64,000 nucleotides of DNA. Source: Okeania sp. SIO2C9 (lineage in GTDB: Bacteria > Cyanobacteriota > Cyanobacteriia > Cyanobacteriales > Microcoleaceae). A model generated the notes under the pieces. It had not been told where the DNA came from, ran no database searches, and was given only the letters and a program-made list of their open reading frames with translations. The stretch lies in NCBI RefSeq assembly GCF_010672455.1, contig NZ_JAAHGO010000024.1, positions 1-64,000 of the forward strand. Direction: 5' to 3'. The first letter of the stretch is position 1, and the number at the start of each line of letters is the position of its first letter. Positions 55,879 through 64,000 of this stretch are shown here, piece after piece. The position numbers and the translations under genes were made by a program.

Positions 55879-56248
55879 AATAATTAGGAATTCAGGAGTC
55901 AGGAGTCAGGAGTTAGGAGTCTAGGAGTTAGGAGTTAGGAGTCAGAATAAATTTTTTGTGTAAAAGAAAACATAATGTTGACAAAAGGGGACTCTCCCTT
56001 ATCCACGGGAGCTACTCCAAAACGGGAGCAAGATGCTCCCACTACTCAAAAATTGAATTTTAATGACTCCTAATATGATCTCCAGATCAACATTAACTAT
56101 AAAGTCATTGCGACTGGAACGGAGTGGAAGGAAGCAATCTCATATTTTAGATATTTATGCTATTTATTCCTAATGATAACTATTCAACCGGACATGATAT
56201 AACTCCTTCTTCAATACACTCAAAAAAAATTACTAAAGGAAGAATAAA
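55879..56248. other. Intergenic with small palindromic repeats
   Basis: GGAGTCAGGAGTCAGGAG tract, the palindrome GGGAGCAAGATGCTCCC (56023-56039) also seen at 17919, 57806, and a single ACCGGACATGATATAA end near 56186. No gene. GGAAGAATAAAATG supplies the next gene's ribosome binding site. Confidence 0.55.
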
Positions 56249-57766
56249 ATGATTATTGACGACCAACATTATGATGTAATTATTGTCGGCACAGGTGCAG
56301 GAGGAGGAACATTAGCCTCTAAACTTGCTAGTACCGGAAAAAAAATACTCATCTTAGAAAGGGGTGATTTTATGCCCCTAGAAATTCAAAATAGAGCTCA
56401 TGTTGATATCTTCAAAAAAGAACTTTATCGTGCCCCCGAAAATTGGTATGACAATGCAGGGGAACCCTTTTCTCCTCAGACAAATTATGCCGTAGGTGGC
56501 AATACCAAAATCTATGGTGCTGCTCTCATTAGGATGCGGGAAAAAGACTTTGAAACAGTAAAACATCAAGAAGGAATTTCTCCAGAATGGTGTCTCAAAT
56601 ACAAAGACTTTGAACCATATTACACTGAAGCAGAAAAACTTTATAAAGTTCATGGTCAAGTTAGCAAAGACCCAACCGAACCTACCCACAGTTCAGAATA
56701 TCCTTATCCCGCAGTTGACCACGACCCAGAAATTAAAAAAGTTGTCGATGCGATCGCCGGGCAAGGTTTACATCCAGAAACTTTACCATTAACTCTCACC
56801 CGCGAAGAGGAAGACCCCACTGGAGACTCGGAAGTATTCGGTATTGCACCACTGCTGGACTCTCCTAACATTACTATTAAAGCTAATGCAAAAGTAGTCT
56901 GCTTACTCACTAACTCATCTGGTAATACAGTTAAAGCAGTAGAAGTAGAAATTGGCAAACAATCATTTCTATTTTTTGGAGATATTGTCGTACTTGCTTG
57001 TGGAGCAGTAAATTCAGCAGCATTACTATTACGTTCTGCTAATGAAAAACATCCAGATGGTTTAGCAAACAGTTCCGGACAAGTGGGACGCAACCTAATG
57101 AAACATCTGATGACTGCCGTAGTGCAACCTAGTCCCAAACCAAACTCTGGGAACTTTCTCAGAAGTGTGAGTGTGAATGACTTTTATTGGGGGGATGAGA
57201 ATTTTGCGTATCCTATGGGTCACATAGAAAATACAGGTGGTCTGCTGCAAGATATTACTTTTGCTGAGTCTCCACCAATTTTATCTGTGTTAGCAAAAGC
57301 AATGCCAGGGTTTGGCTTGAAACAGTTAGCATTGCGTTCCATTGGTTGGTGGTTGCATTCGGAAATAGTACCAGACCCCAATAACCGAGTTGAAGTCAAA
57401 GGGGATAAATTGTTTTTCCATTACACTCCCAATAACTGGGAAGCACATGATCGCTTAGTACATCGTTGGATGGATGTATTGAAGTTGGTAGACAAAGAGG
57501 TGGGAAATGCTGTTTTGAAGCGCGGCAGTATTTATCCCCGTGGGGAAGTTCCCATTGAAGTTGTAGCAAACCAATGTGGTACTTGTCGGTTTGGGGAAGA
57601 CCCGAAAACATCGGTTTTGGATATTAACTGTCGTACCCACGATGTTGATAATTTATATGTTGTGGATAGCAGTTTTTTCCCATCAAGTTCGGCAGTAACT
57701 CCTGCACTGACAATTATTGCTAATGCTCTGCGGGTAGGGGAACATTTGAAGGAAAGATTACAGTAA
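56249..57766 (+). CDS. GMC-family FAD oxidoreductase
   Basis: 505 residues. FAD-binding Rossmann motif DVIIVGTGAGGGTLASKLAS at 9-28 with the Glu of LILERGDF. GMC signature around NYAVGGNTKIYGAALIRMRE. The C-terminal domain has NQCGTCRFGED and LYVVDSSFFPSSSAVTPALT. It probably oxidises an alcohol or sugar-like substrate and passes electrons to quinone or another acceptor. As the last gene of the oxidase cluster it may feed the CuA-less oxidase via the quinone pool; this is inference. Start ATG 56249 with AAAGGAAG upstream. Confidence 0.88.
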   Translation: MIIDDQHYDVIIVGTGAGGGTLASKLASTGKKILILERGDFMPLEIQNRAHVDIFKKELYRAPENWYDNAGEPFSPQTNYAVGGNTKIYGAALIRMREKDFETVKHQEGISPEWCLKYKDFEPYYTEAEKLYKVHGQVSKDPTEPTHSSEYPYPAVDHDPEIKKVVDAIAGQGLHPETLPLTLTREEEDPTGDSEVFGIAPLLDSPNITIKANAKVVCLLTNSSGNTVKAVEVEIGKQSFLFFGDIVVLACGAVNSAALLLRSANEKHPDGLANSSGQVGRNLMKHLMTAVVQPSPKPNSGNFLRSVSVNDFYWGDENFAYPMGHIENTGGLLQDITFAESPPILSVLAKAMPGFGLKQLALRSIGWWLHSEIVPDPNNRVEVKGDKLFFHYTPNNWEAHDRLVHRWMDVLKLVDKEVGNAVLKRGSIYPRGEVPIEVVANQCGTCRFGEDPKTSVLDINCRTHDVDNLYVVDSSFFPSSSAVTPALTIIANALRVGEHLKERLQ

Positions 57767-58082
57767 TGGTTGTGCATTGTCATTATTTTTTTGACGAACC
57801 ATAACAGTGGGAGCATCTTGCTCCCGTGTCAATTTCTTGTTCCTGCATACTATTACTATTGAGGACTACCAACACTTACAGTGCTTCCCGTTGTTATGAG
57901 GTACACCCCGAAGCGGGCAAGATGCCCGCACTACCATATTTTCATTACTTACCCTGTATCTCATTTGCCCAAAATATGCTGTATAATAACAGCTCGTAGT
58001 TGCCCTTTAGCACCTCAAATATATCTAGCAGCGCTGAAGCGCAACTACAAACAAAGACTTCATTGTCCGAATATAATATTAC
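57767..58082. other. Intergenic with palindromic repeats
   Basis: Holds GTGGGAGCATCTTGCTCCC (57806) and a relative GCGGGCAAGATGCCCGC (57912). No gene supported. Confidence 0.5.
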
Positions 58083-58502
58083 TCAAGAATTATTCATCTG
58101 TTCAAATAACTGTTGAACTGACAAAATAGGCAGACTTGCATCAACAAAATAATCAGCATTGCGAGTAACAATAGCATCAACATTCTCAGCATAAGCACAA
58201 GCTAGTTGCACTGCATCTCCAAAGTCTCTCAAATTAGTAGCAAAAGCAGTTTCTAAAATATTACGATGAACGTCACAAATTTCCATTAATTCTAATGTCA
58301 TAGCAACTGCTTCCCTTGCTCGTTCAACACTTTTAGTTTGTTTTCTAACAATGTAGAAAATATTAGTTAAAGTTGTTGCTGTAACATATCCTTCTATTTG
58401 CTGAGATTGAATAGCTGTTAATAAAGTCTTTGCATCCTGAACAAATGCTTCCCGTTCTATAAATGCGTCTAAAATAATATTTGTGTCTACTAAAACTCTC
58501 AT
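58083..58502 (-). CDS. PIN-domain toxin (VapC-like ribonuclease)
   Basis: 139 residues. PIN fold with MRVLVDTNIILDAF (Asp6) at the N-terminus, an acidic residue in the middle (LELMEICDVH) and LRDFGDAVQLACAYAENVDA with a conserved Asp. It should cleave RNA when freed from antitoxin. Start overlaps the stop of the antitoxin gene upstream (ATGA), so the pair is translationally coupled. Confidence 0.88.
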   Translation of the reverse strand: MRVLVDTNIILDAFIEREAFVQDAKTLLTAIQSQQIEGYVTATTLTNIFYIVRKQTKSVERAREAVAMTLELMEICDVHRNILETAFATNLRDFGDAVQLACAYAENVDAIVTRNADYFVDASLPILSVQQLFEQMNNS

Positions 58503-58735
58503 TTTAGGTATTTCTCCACTAAACGTTCTTCGAGCATAGCTTCAACTTCCGCATCATTTGGAGGTGGACTGTCTGTTTTTCCTATCCCAATCATCCTGTC
58601 TACAAAATCAGGAGGTAACTGTGGGCGAGGGCGAAGTTCTCGGTACAAAGAATCTGTAATGGCCTTAAGTAATAACAGGCGATCGCTTACTGATAAATTC
58701 AAAGCTTTTTTTCTTAACTCTTGTAGTTCTGACAT
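58499..58735 (-). CDS. Antitoxin of the PIN toxin, paralogue 1
   Basis: 78 residues, starts MSELQELRKKALNLSVSDRL, ends VEAMLEERLVEKYLK. The N-terminal half (ALNLSVSDRLLLLKAITDSL) resembles addiction-module components with an LSxxERxxLL-type helix; the C-terminal tail likely threads into the toxin. It directly overlaps the toxin gene. Closely similar to the two upstream genes, so all three are tandem duplicates. Confidence 0.8.
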   Translation of the reverse strand: MSELQELRKKALNLSVSDRLLLLKAITDSLYRELRPRPQLPPDFVDRMIGIGKTDSPPPNDAEVEAMLEERLVEKYLK

Positions 58736-58791
58736 AATTTTTATTCCTTCAAACGATTATTTTTATCTAAATATTATAGTATATATTTTAC

Positions 58792-59031
58792 TCAAGATTT
58801 TAAATATTTCTCAACTAAATGTTCTTCGACCATAGCTTCAACTTCCGCATCATTTGGAGGTGGGTTATCTATTTTTGCTATACCTCGGAACTTGTCTAAG
58901 AAATCAGGTGGTAACTCTGGGCGAGGGCGAAGTTCTCGGTACAAAGAATTTGTAATGGCCTTGAGTAATAACAGGCGATCGCTCACTGATAAATTCAGAG
59001 CTTTTTTTCTTAAATCTTGTAGTTCTGACAT
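58792..59031 (-). CDS. Antitoxin paralogue 2, no toxin partner
   Basis: 79 residues, MSELQDLRKKALNLSVSDRL...VEEHLVEKYLKS. About 80 percent identical by eye to paralogue 1. It has its own TTTTTATTCCTTCAAA-type upstream region shared with the others (read on the plus strand). No toxin follows it. Confidence 0.75.
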   Translation of the reverse strand: MSELQDLRKKALNLSVSDRLLLLKAITNSLYRELRPRPELPPDFLDKFRGIAKIDNPPPNDAEVEAMVEEHLVEKYLKS

Positions 59032-59084
59032 GATTTTTATTCCTTCAAATTGCTTTTATCTAAATATTATAATATGTATTTTTA

Positions 59085-59321
59085 TCAGGATTTTAAGTAC
59101 TTCTCCACTAAACGTTCTTCGAGCATAGCTTCAACTTCCGCATCATTTGGAGGTGGACTATCTGTTTTTCCTATACCTCGCAAACCTTCTATAGCAGCTT
59201 TGAGGTCGCGACGGGGGCGTAATTCTTCGTTCAAATAATCAGTAATATCCTTGAGTAAAGAGAGGCGATCGCTTACTGATAAATTCAAAGCTTTTTTTCT
59301 TAATTCTTGTAGTTCTGACAT
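59085..59321 (-). CDS. Antitoxin paralogue 3, divergent middle
   Basis: 78 residues. The first 20 and last 25 residues match the other two, but the middle is different (EELRPRRDLKAAIEGLRGIG). The spacing to paralogue 2 (290 bp start to start) is close to the 296 bp between 1 and 2, showing duplication of a gene-plus-leader unit. Confidence 0.75.
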   Translation of the reverse strand: MSELQELRKKALNLSVSDRLSLLKDITDYLNEELRPRRDLKAAIEGLRGIGKTDSPPPNDAEVEAMLEERLVEKYLKS

Positions 59322-59430
59322 GATTTTTATTCCCTTAAATATTCTGCTATAATATTAGCAGAAATTATTCTAACTCTATTTCCTATTCCCTATTCCCTAA
59401 TTATGAAATTTGTAAGTCCTAAACTTGATT

Positions 59431-60003
59431 ATGCCTTTAAAAGAATATTCGGCTTTAATAACATTACAAGAATTTCTGCAACTGCCAGAAACGAAACCAG
59501 CAAGTGAATACATTAATGGAGAAATTATTCAAAAACCTATGCCAAAGGGACGACATAGCCGCTTGCAAGCAAAACTCTGTGCCACGATCAATCAAGTGGC
59601 AGAAGAAACAAAGATTGCCTATGCTTTCCCAGAGTTGAGATGTAGTTTTGGCGGGCGATCGATTGTTGCCGATGTGGCGGTCTTTCGGTGGGATCGTATC
59701 CCGTTTACACCAGAGGGTGAGGTTCCAGACAATTTTGACCTACCGCCAGATTGGACGATTGAAATTCTCTCCCCTGAACAAAGACCAAACAAGGTGATAG
59801 GTAATATTCTCCATTGTCTAGAGCATGGAAGTCATCTAGGGTGGTTTGTTGACCCAGATGACCTCAGCATTTTGTGCTTACGACACCAAAAACAACCTGT
59901 GTTGTGTAGAAGCGATCGAGTCCTTCCAGTATTTCCCGATTTAGAATTAACTCTCACTGTCGATCAAGTATTTGGCTGGTTAAAAATGGGTTCAAGAATT
60001 TAG
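59431..60003 (+). CDS. Uma2 family (DUF820) putative endonuclease
   Basis: 190 residues from ATG 59431 (a TTG two codons upstream is possible). PD-(D/E)XK-like core: EYINGEIIQKPMPKGRHSRL, FPELRCSFGGRSIVADVAVF (conserved Asp), PPDWTIEILSPEQ (conserved Glu). Very numerous family in cyanobacteria, often near mobile DNA; biochemical role unclear. Divergent from the antitoxin cluster. Confidence 0.85.
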   Translation: MPLKEYSALITLQEFLQLPETKPASEYINGEIIQKPMPKGRHSRLQAKLCATINQVAEETKIAYAFPELRCSFGGRSIVADVAVFRWDRIPFTPEGEVPDNFDLPPDWTIEILSPEQRPNKVIGNILHCLEHGSHLGWFVDPDDLSILCLRHQKQPVLCRSDRVLPVFPDLELTLTVDQVFGWLKMGSRI

Positions 60004-60070
60004 AATTTAGAATTTAGAATTTAGAATTACCTATCCTTTAAAAGGGGAGACTTTATACCACAATTTTTCG
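60000..60070 (-). mobile_element. TTAC-targeted palindromic element (family P), short copy 9
   Basis: On the minus strand TTAC (60071-60074) is followed by CGAAAAATTGTGGTATAAAG, then a CTCCCCTTTTAAAGGATAGG hairpin and TTAGAATTTAGAATTTAG tail. Confidence 0.6.
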
Positions 60071-60094
60071 GTAATGATTCATTATCAATTTTCC

Positions 60095-60284
60095 CGTAGG
60101 TTGGGTTGAGCTGGCGTTAGCGGAGCTTATCCGGAGAATAAACCCAACAGATGCCTGTTTCTTGTTAGGTTTCCTTAACGTCATCTTACAAAAGTTGTTT
60201 ATGGGGAAAACCCCAAGATGACACTTTCGCACAACGCAACAGATACACATTGGTGTTGGGTTTCCTTTCGTCAACCCAACCTAC
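60095..60284 (+). mobile_element. MITE, ends GTAGGTTGGGTT / AACCCAACCTAC, copy 2
   Basis: About 190 bp bounded by GTAGGTTGGGTTGAGC and TCAACCCAACCTACA. It ends three bases before the stop codon of the minus-strand NACHT gene. Confidence 0.75.
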
Positions 60285-60287
60285 AAG

Positions 60288-63200
60288 CTACTCTTCTTCC
60301 TGACTTGCTGTCTCCGACTGAGCAACTGCTGCGGCAAATTCTGGATTTTGTTGTAGGTCTTCTGAAACTTCTCTTGCTTCATGTAAACCAATAGCATCTG
60401 ACCACTTAGTATAGTTATCCCATTTGATATCACTAAGGTCGGCACCACTGAGGTTGGCAGCAAAGAGATCTGCACTACTAAGGTCGGCATCACTGAGGTC
60501 TGCATAAATGAGATCAGCACCACTGAGGTTGGTAGCAAAGAGATCTGCACTACTAAGGTCGGCATAACTAAGGTCGATACCATTAAGGTCAGCATAACTA
60601 AGGTTGGCATCACTGAGGTTAGCACTACTGAGGTTAGCACTACTGAGGTCGGCATCACCGAGGTAGACACCACTAAGGTTAGCACCACTAAGGTAGGCAC
60701 TACTGAGGTCGGCACGAATGAGGTCAGCATCTCTGAGGTCAGCATCTCTGAGGTAGGCACTACTGAGGTCGGCACGAATGAGGTCAGCACTACTAAGATC
60801 GACACCTCTGAGAAAACTACCTACTATTTTCACAAAAACAACAACTTTAGGACACTTGCTATAAGCAATAATTCGCAGTAATCTTCTTCGATCAAAATCT
60901 TCACTGCCAGGTTGACCACAAGGATAAAAATGCAACTGCTCCCGCAACTCTTCCTGAGACTGCCCATAACGATGCAACTCAAACAACAAAATCATTACAT
61001 TCAACCCCGTATAAATATCCACCCGACGTTGCCCAGACTCAATACCCCACTGCTGCAACTGCCTCCCCTTCTTCTGAGGTAAAGTTTCCTCCGTCGCCTC
61101 AATAAACTTTCGATCACTCCAATTCCAATAAAATTCATACAACCGCTCAAACAACACTACCAACTCAACCTCACTTTTCACCAACAACGCCATCAAATAT
61201 TCCACAACTTCCGCTGTCAAACTCCCATAACCAAACAGATCGTAAACCTGCCATTCCAACTCTTCATCAGATACTGCATAAGTTTTACGTCGCTTCCCTG
61301 TTTTCTCCGTCAAATCTTCCAGACTTTCCACCATCCGTTTTGCACAGAGAAACTCACCAAAACTCTTGTGGAAAAACTCCACCGAATTTTCTGCTTTTGC
61401 TGCCGATTTCAAATAAAACGCAGCTAAAGCATTTTTCAATCCATCCTCTCGTTTATCTTGCCGAGCATTCTCAATTAAATCCTGCAACTCCTTATATCCC
61501 TGTTTCACCAGTCGGTCTTCAATCATTTTTATGGCAGCATATTCCCCACCAGACTGCACCACACATAACCCCGCTTCTGCCAACAAAATTTCTAAATCTT
61601 CTGGGTCTAATTTCGTAATTTTCGGATTAAAATTTTTACCCTCTTCTACTCGCTGCTTCTCCAGCACCCATTTCAACGCCTGCTCATAAATCAAAACTTT
61701 CGCCCCACCAACATCAGCATGAGCAAACATCTCTACCTTTAACTGCTTATCCCGGTGCATTGCAGCGAGCAAATACAACAAAAGTGGTTCCCGTGCCAAC
61801 TCCTGAACCTGCTCCGGACATTTTTGACTCTGCAAAAATTCCCGAAATTTTTTTGTTTCCTCTTGCGCAACAATAGTCTGCCACTTCTCAAACCACCGTT
61901 GCTGAATTTCGTCACCCATTGGCAAAATACTCACCCGCTCCAAATTAGGAGGCATCAACCTTTCAATTCCATAAAGTGCCAAAGGTCTACCAGTAATTAA
62001 AACGCGATGACCGCGTTCGTTATTTTCTGCTGCCTGTTTCTGAAACTGCGCCACCTGGTCTAAAAACACCTTCAACTCATTACTTGCACCGCGCTCCAAC
62101 AACAACTCATCAAACCCATCCAGCAAAAACAGAAACCGAGTATTGTGGTCTGTCAACCAACCACTATCGCTAGTAACAAAATCTCTACCCACTGCATCAG
62201 CTAGAGTCTCATCAATATTTGCTGCAAAATTTCTCACATCCCGCAACCGAATTAAAATCGGCGTATATATAGGATGTAATTCCTGACGTACCCAGTCGGC
62301 AAACATTCGACAAAATACACTCTTTCCTCTTCCCGGTCCTGCTTGAATAAATAAAACCTGTTTGTCTTTTTTGTCTTGATTTTTCTTTTTATGCGAATTT
62401 TCATCCAAGTTTTCATCCAAGTTTTCATCCGAGTTTTTATCTAACAAAATAGTTTTTGCCCACTCTTCAATGTTCTGGGGTGTTGCTGTTTCTTCAACCT
62501 TCCCATCGGAGTTGACAGGTTTAACTTCTAGTGGTACATAAATCTGCTGAAAAGTGAAATTTTCATCAAATACTTTTTCGTCTGGTTTAGTAGCGATATT
62601 TTCTTTCAAATATTTATCAATACTGCCATAAATTTCCAAACATCGTTGCCACCCATACCCATAAATTCCGGCTAATTTTTTAGCATTGTCTTTCACCTCT
62701 ACCACTGCTTCTTTCATATAACGGTGGGTACTGCGAGAAATTCTTTCGGCAACAATTTTGGCTTTATTTTCAGCTAAACCAGATTCTTTAAAACGTTCAA
62801 TCAAAATTTCATCAAACTTTTCCCTCCAAGGTGAATCATAAAAACAAATTAAAGTATCCTTAGCATCTCGGTCATTAAAATTAATTTCTTCATCCAAATT
62901 TTTAATCCGTTTTTGTACCGCTTCCGAAGCCTCAGTTTCTGTCAACTTTTCCGATATTTCAGGATGGCTTATTAAAAATTTTCGTAAACTTTCTAAATAA
63001 GCCACCTGAACCACCAATTGTACTTCATCTTCTAAAGTAGGCTCTTTACGAGTTTTTTTCAATAATAAAAGTAATAATTCCAGTTGGAATAGGCAAAAAA
63101 GGTAAGCTAGCTCCGGCAACTTTTCCCAGGGGAGAATTTAACACATCCAAAACTGAATCAATATTCTCAATAAAAGGTTTTAACTCTTTAGCATCCTTAT

Positions 63201-63333
63201 TTTCTTGTAGAGCTTTTGCTATTTCCAAAACCGCCTTCGTTGACTCAACCCCACCTTTAACAGTTTCTGATAAATTCAATTCTATTTCTGTGTTGAGAAC
63301 TCGCCAAATATTCCGCCAGAGTTTACTTGCCAT
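60288..63333 (-). pseudogene. NACHT NTPase with C-terminal pentapeptide repeats, frameshifted near its 5' end
   Basis: The N-terminal 95 codons (from ATG 63333: MASKLWRNIWRVLNTEIELN) run in one frame to ITFIIEKNS-stop; the rest (LLLLKKTRKEPTLEDEVQLV onward) is in another. With six instead of seven A at 63053-63059 the frame reads IIEKTRKEP without a break, giving about 1014 codons. Later domains: NACHT with Walker A IQAGPGRGKSVFCRMFADW and Walker B LFLLDGFDELLLERG, helical arms, then pentapeptide repeats near the end (SSADLIRADLSSAYLRDADL and similar). If translated from an internal start it would lack the N-terminal helix region. A homopolymer error or transcript slippage could restore it. 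Confidence 0.85.
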
Positions 63334-63593
63334 AGTAAATATTTCCTGCTTTAATTTTTGCCTAATATATTTGGATATCTACAGTTTAATTTCTGTAAAT
63401 TCCTGATGTCATTTCAGTTAGCCTCCTCCGGAGGAACTGCGTTAACAGTTATCGGTACATAAAAGTCCAGTAATAGACTGCTTTAGAGGATGTTTGAAAA
63501 GTTGTTTAATACTGAATTTTGCCCCCCTAACCCCCCAATTCTGGGGGGAAAAAGAATCCATTAGCTGGTAAAAGTTCCAGAATTTAGGGGGAT

Positions 63594-63812
63594 TTATACC
63601 AATTACCATGCATTAATGCTATACTTGAGCTATATTTCAACAGTCAAATAGGTACCAAGATAAAAAGTTTGTTTTTGACAATTATTAGTTGGTTAGTATA
63701 GATTTTTCGTAGGGACGTTGCATGCAACGTCCCTACTCTCCCCACACCTCCCACACTTCCCACACTTCCCCACCCAATCAGATATAGAATTCTTGCGTGA
63801 GAAATGGTATTA
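63594..63812 (+). mobile_element. Family T element, copy 3
   Basis: It starts TTATACCAATTACCATGCAT and ends GAGAAATGGTATTA. Contains the ACGTTGCATGCAACGT palindrome (63715) and a CTCCCACACTTCCCACAC tract. Regions 63334-63593 hold a CCTCCTCCGGAGGAACTGCG small repeat and CCCCCCTAACCCCCCAATTC DNA, no gene. Confidence 0.75.
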
Positions 63813-63851
63813 GGCGACTTTGATGTAGCAAATGAGACTTCTCAGACAACA

Positions 63852-64000
63852 GGTGTTGCTGAATTGAAGTATGAATGTGCGATTGTTTGGTTCTGGTAAA
63901 GCCCCCGCGCATCCCCTAATTTTGGGGTACTTTTAGAGTTTTATTACCCTGTTTGGTTCTGGTAAAGCCCCCGCGCATCCCCCAACTTTGGGGGACTTTT
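63852..64000 (+). mobile_element. GGTGTTGCTGA-ended element, runs off the window
   Basis: GGTGTTGCTGAATTGAAGTA begins here and matches 11873 onward (including GTTTGGTTCTGGT and CCCC(A)ATTTTGGGG blocks). The right end is outside the window. Confidence 0.65.

Noticed and set aside
58083-59321. CRISPR-associated or defence island with Uma2 and NACHT genes
   Set aside because: A toxin-antitoxin, a Uma2 gene and a NACHT gene are neighbours, but no further defence hallmark is present; proximity alone is not enough.
60281-60805. 174-codon frame full of Val-Pro-Thr-Ser
   Set aside because: Alternative frame of the pentapeptide repeats of the NACHT gene.
63046-63065. Programmed -1 frameshift at A AAA AAC in the NACHT gene
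   Set aside because: The heptamer is a classical slippery site, but the body frame is +1 (or -2) relative to the head, so a -1 slip would not join them.

Overview
The window reads as chromosome of a filamentous, non-model cyanobacterium, probably of the Oscillatoriales/Microcoleaceae type (this genus-level idea is an inference). The grounds are AT-rich DNA with many HIP1 octamers (GCGATCGC), a phycobilisome-family protein, an NblB-like HEAT-repeat protein, a PEP-CTERM protein, a kinase-WD40 fusion, several STAND/NACHT NTPases, DUF4336 and Uma2-type genes, a cyanobacterial alternative terminal oxidase, and intergenic DNA packed with small mobile repeats.

Layout. 1-4.4 kb: a 5'-truncated DUF11/SdrD_B/RTX secreted protein, a 115-bp tandem repeat array and a PEP-CTERM protein. 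4.7-10.8 kb: a Ser/Thr kinase-WD40 protein and a pair of AAA-type ATPases on the minus strand. 10.8-17.8 kb: a 49-bp tandem array (14 units, one split by a MITE), a zinc-ribbon protein, a DUF4336 gene killed by one stop codon, a phycobilisome-like protein, an NblB-like protein and a VOC protein. 18-32 kb: lysS, a nucleoside-type ABC permease, gcvP and gcvH (separated by about 4 kb of inserted DNA including a broken tnpB), a pentapeptide protein, a hydrolase and mazG. 33-44.8 kb: a histidine kinase, a TPR protein, an AAA-NACHT membrane fusion, a TerB-like protein, a group II intron RT relic, an acyltransferase-like membrane protein and a YheT-like hydrolase. 45-47.8 kb: a DUF4347-FG-GAP-RTX protein split by a one-base frameshift. 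48.9-57.8 kb: an alternative oxidase operon (two DUF2231 genes, ctaC without CuA ligands, ctaD of A2 type, ctaE, GMC oxidoreductase) into which an iscB/omega-RNA element has been inserted. 58-63.3 kb: three tandem antitoxin paralogues with one PIN toxin, a Uma2 protein, and a NACHT-pentapeptide protein whose N-terminus is out of frame by one A in a homopolymer.

The most striking signal is the mobile-repeat layer. At least eight families can be separated. One inserts next to TTAC in the manner of IS200/IS605 elements and has hit the tnpB relic twice. One (ends CAGGACTTACGC) has three copies, each with a clean 5-bp target duplication. One appears as an inverted pair, 19 kb apart, with a covarying hairpin that suggests a structured RNA. 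Four genes also carry short duplications of their own 5' or 3' ends, three of them separated by spacers of roughly 70-180 bp, a pattern I cannot assign to a known mechanism.

No tRNA, rRNA or CRISPR array was seen. All family names come from reading the translated sequence; no database was searched.
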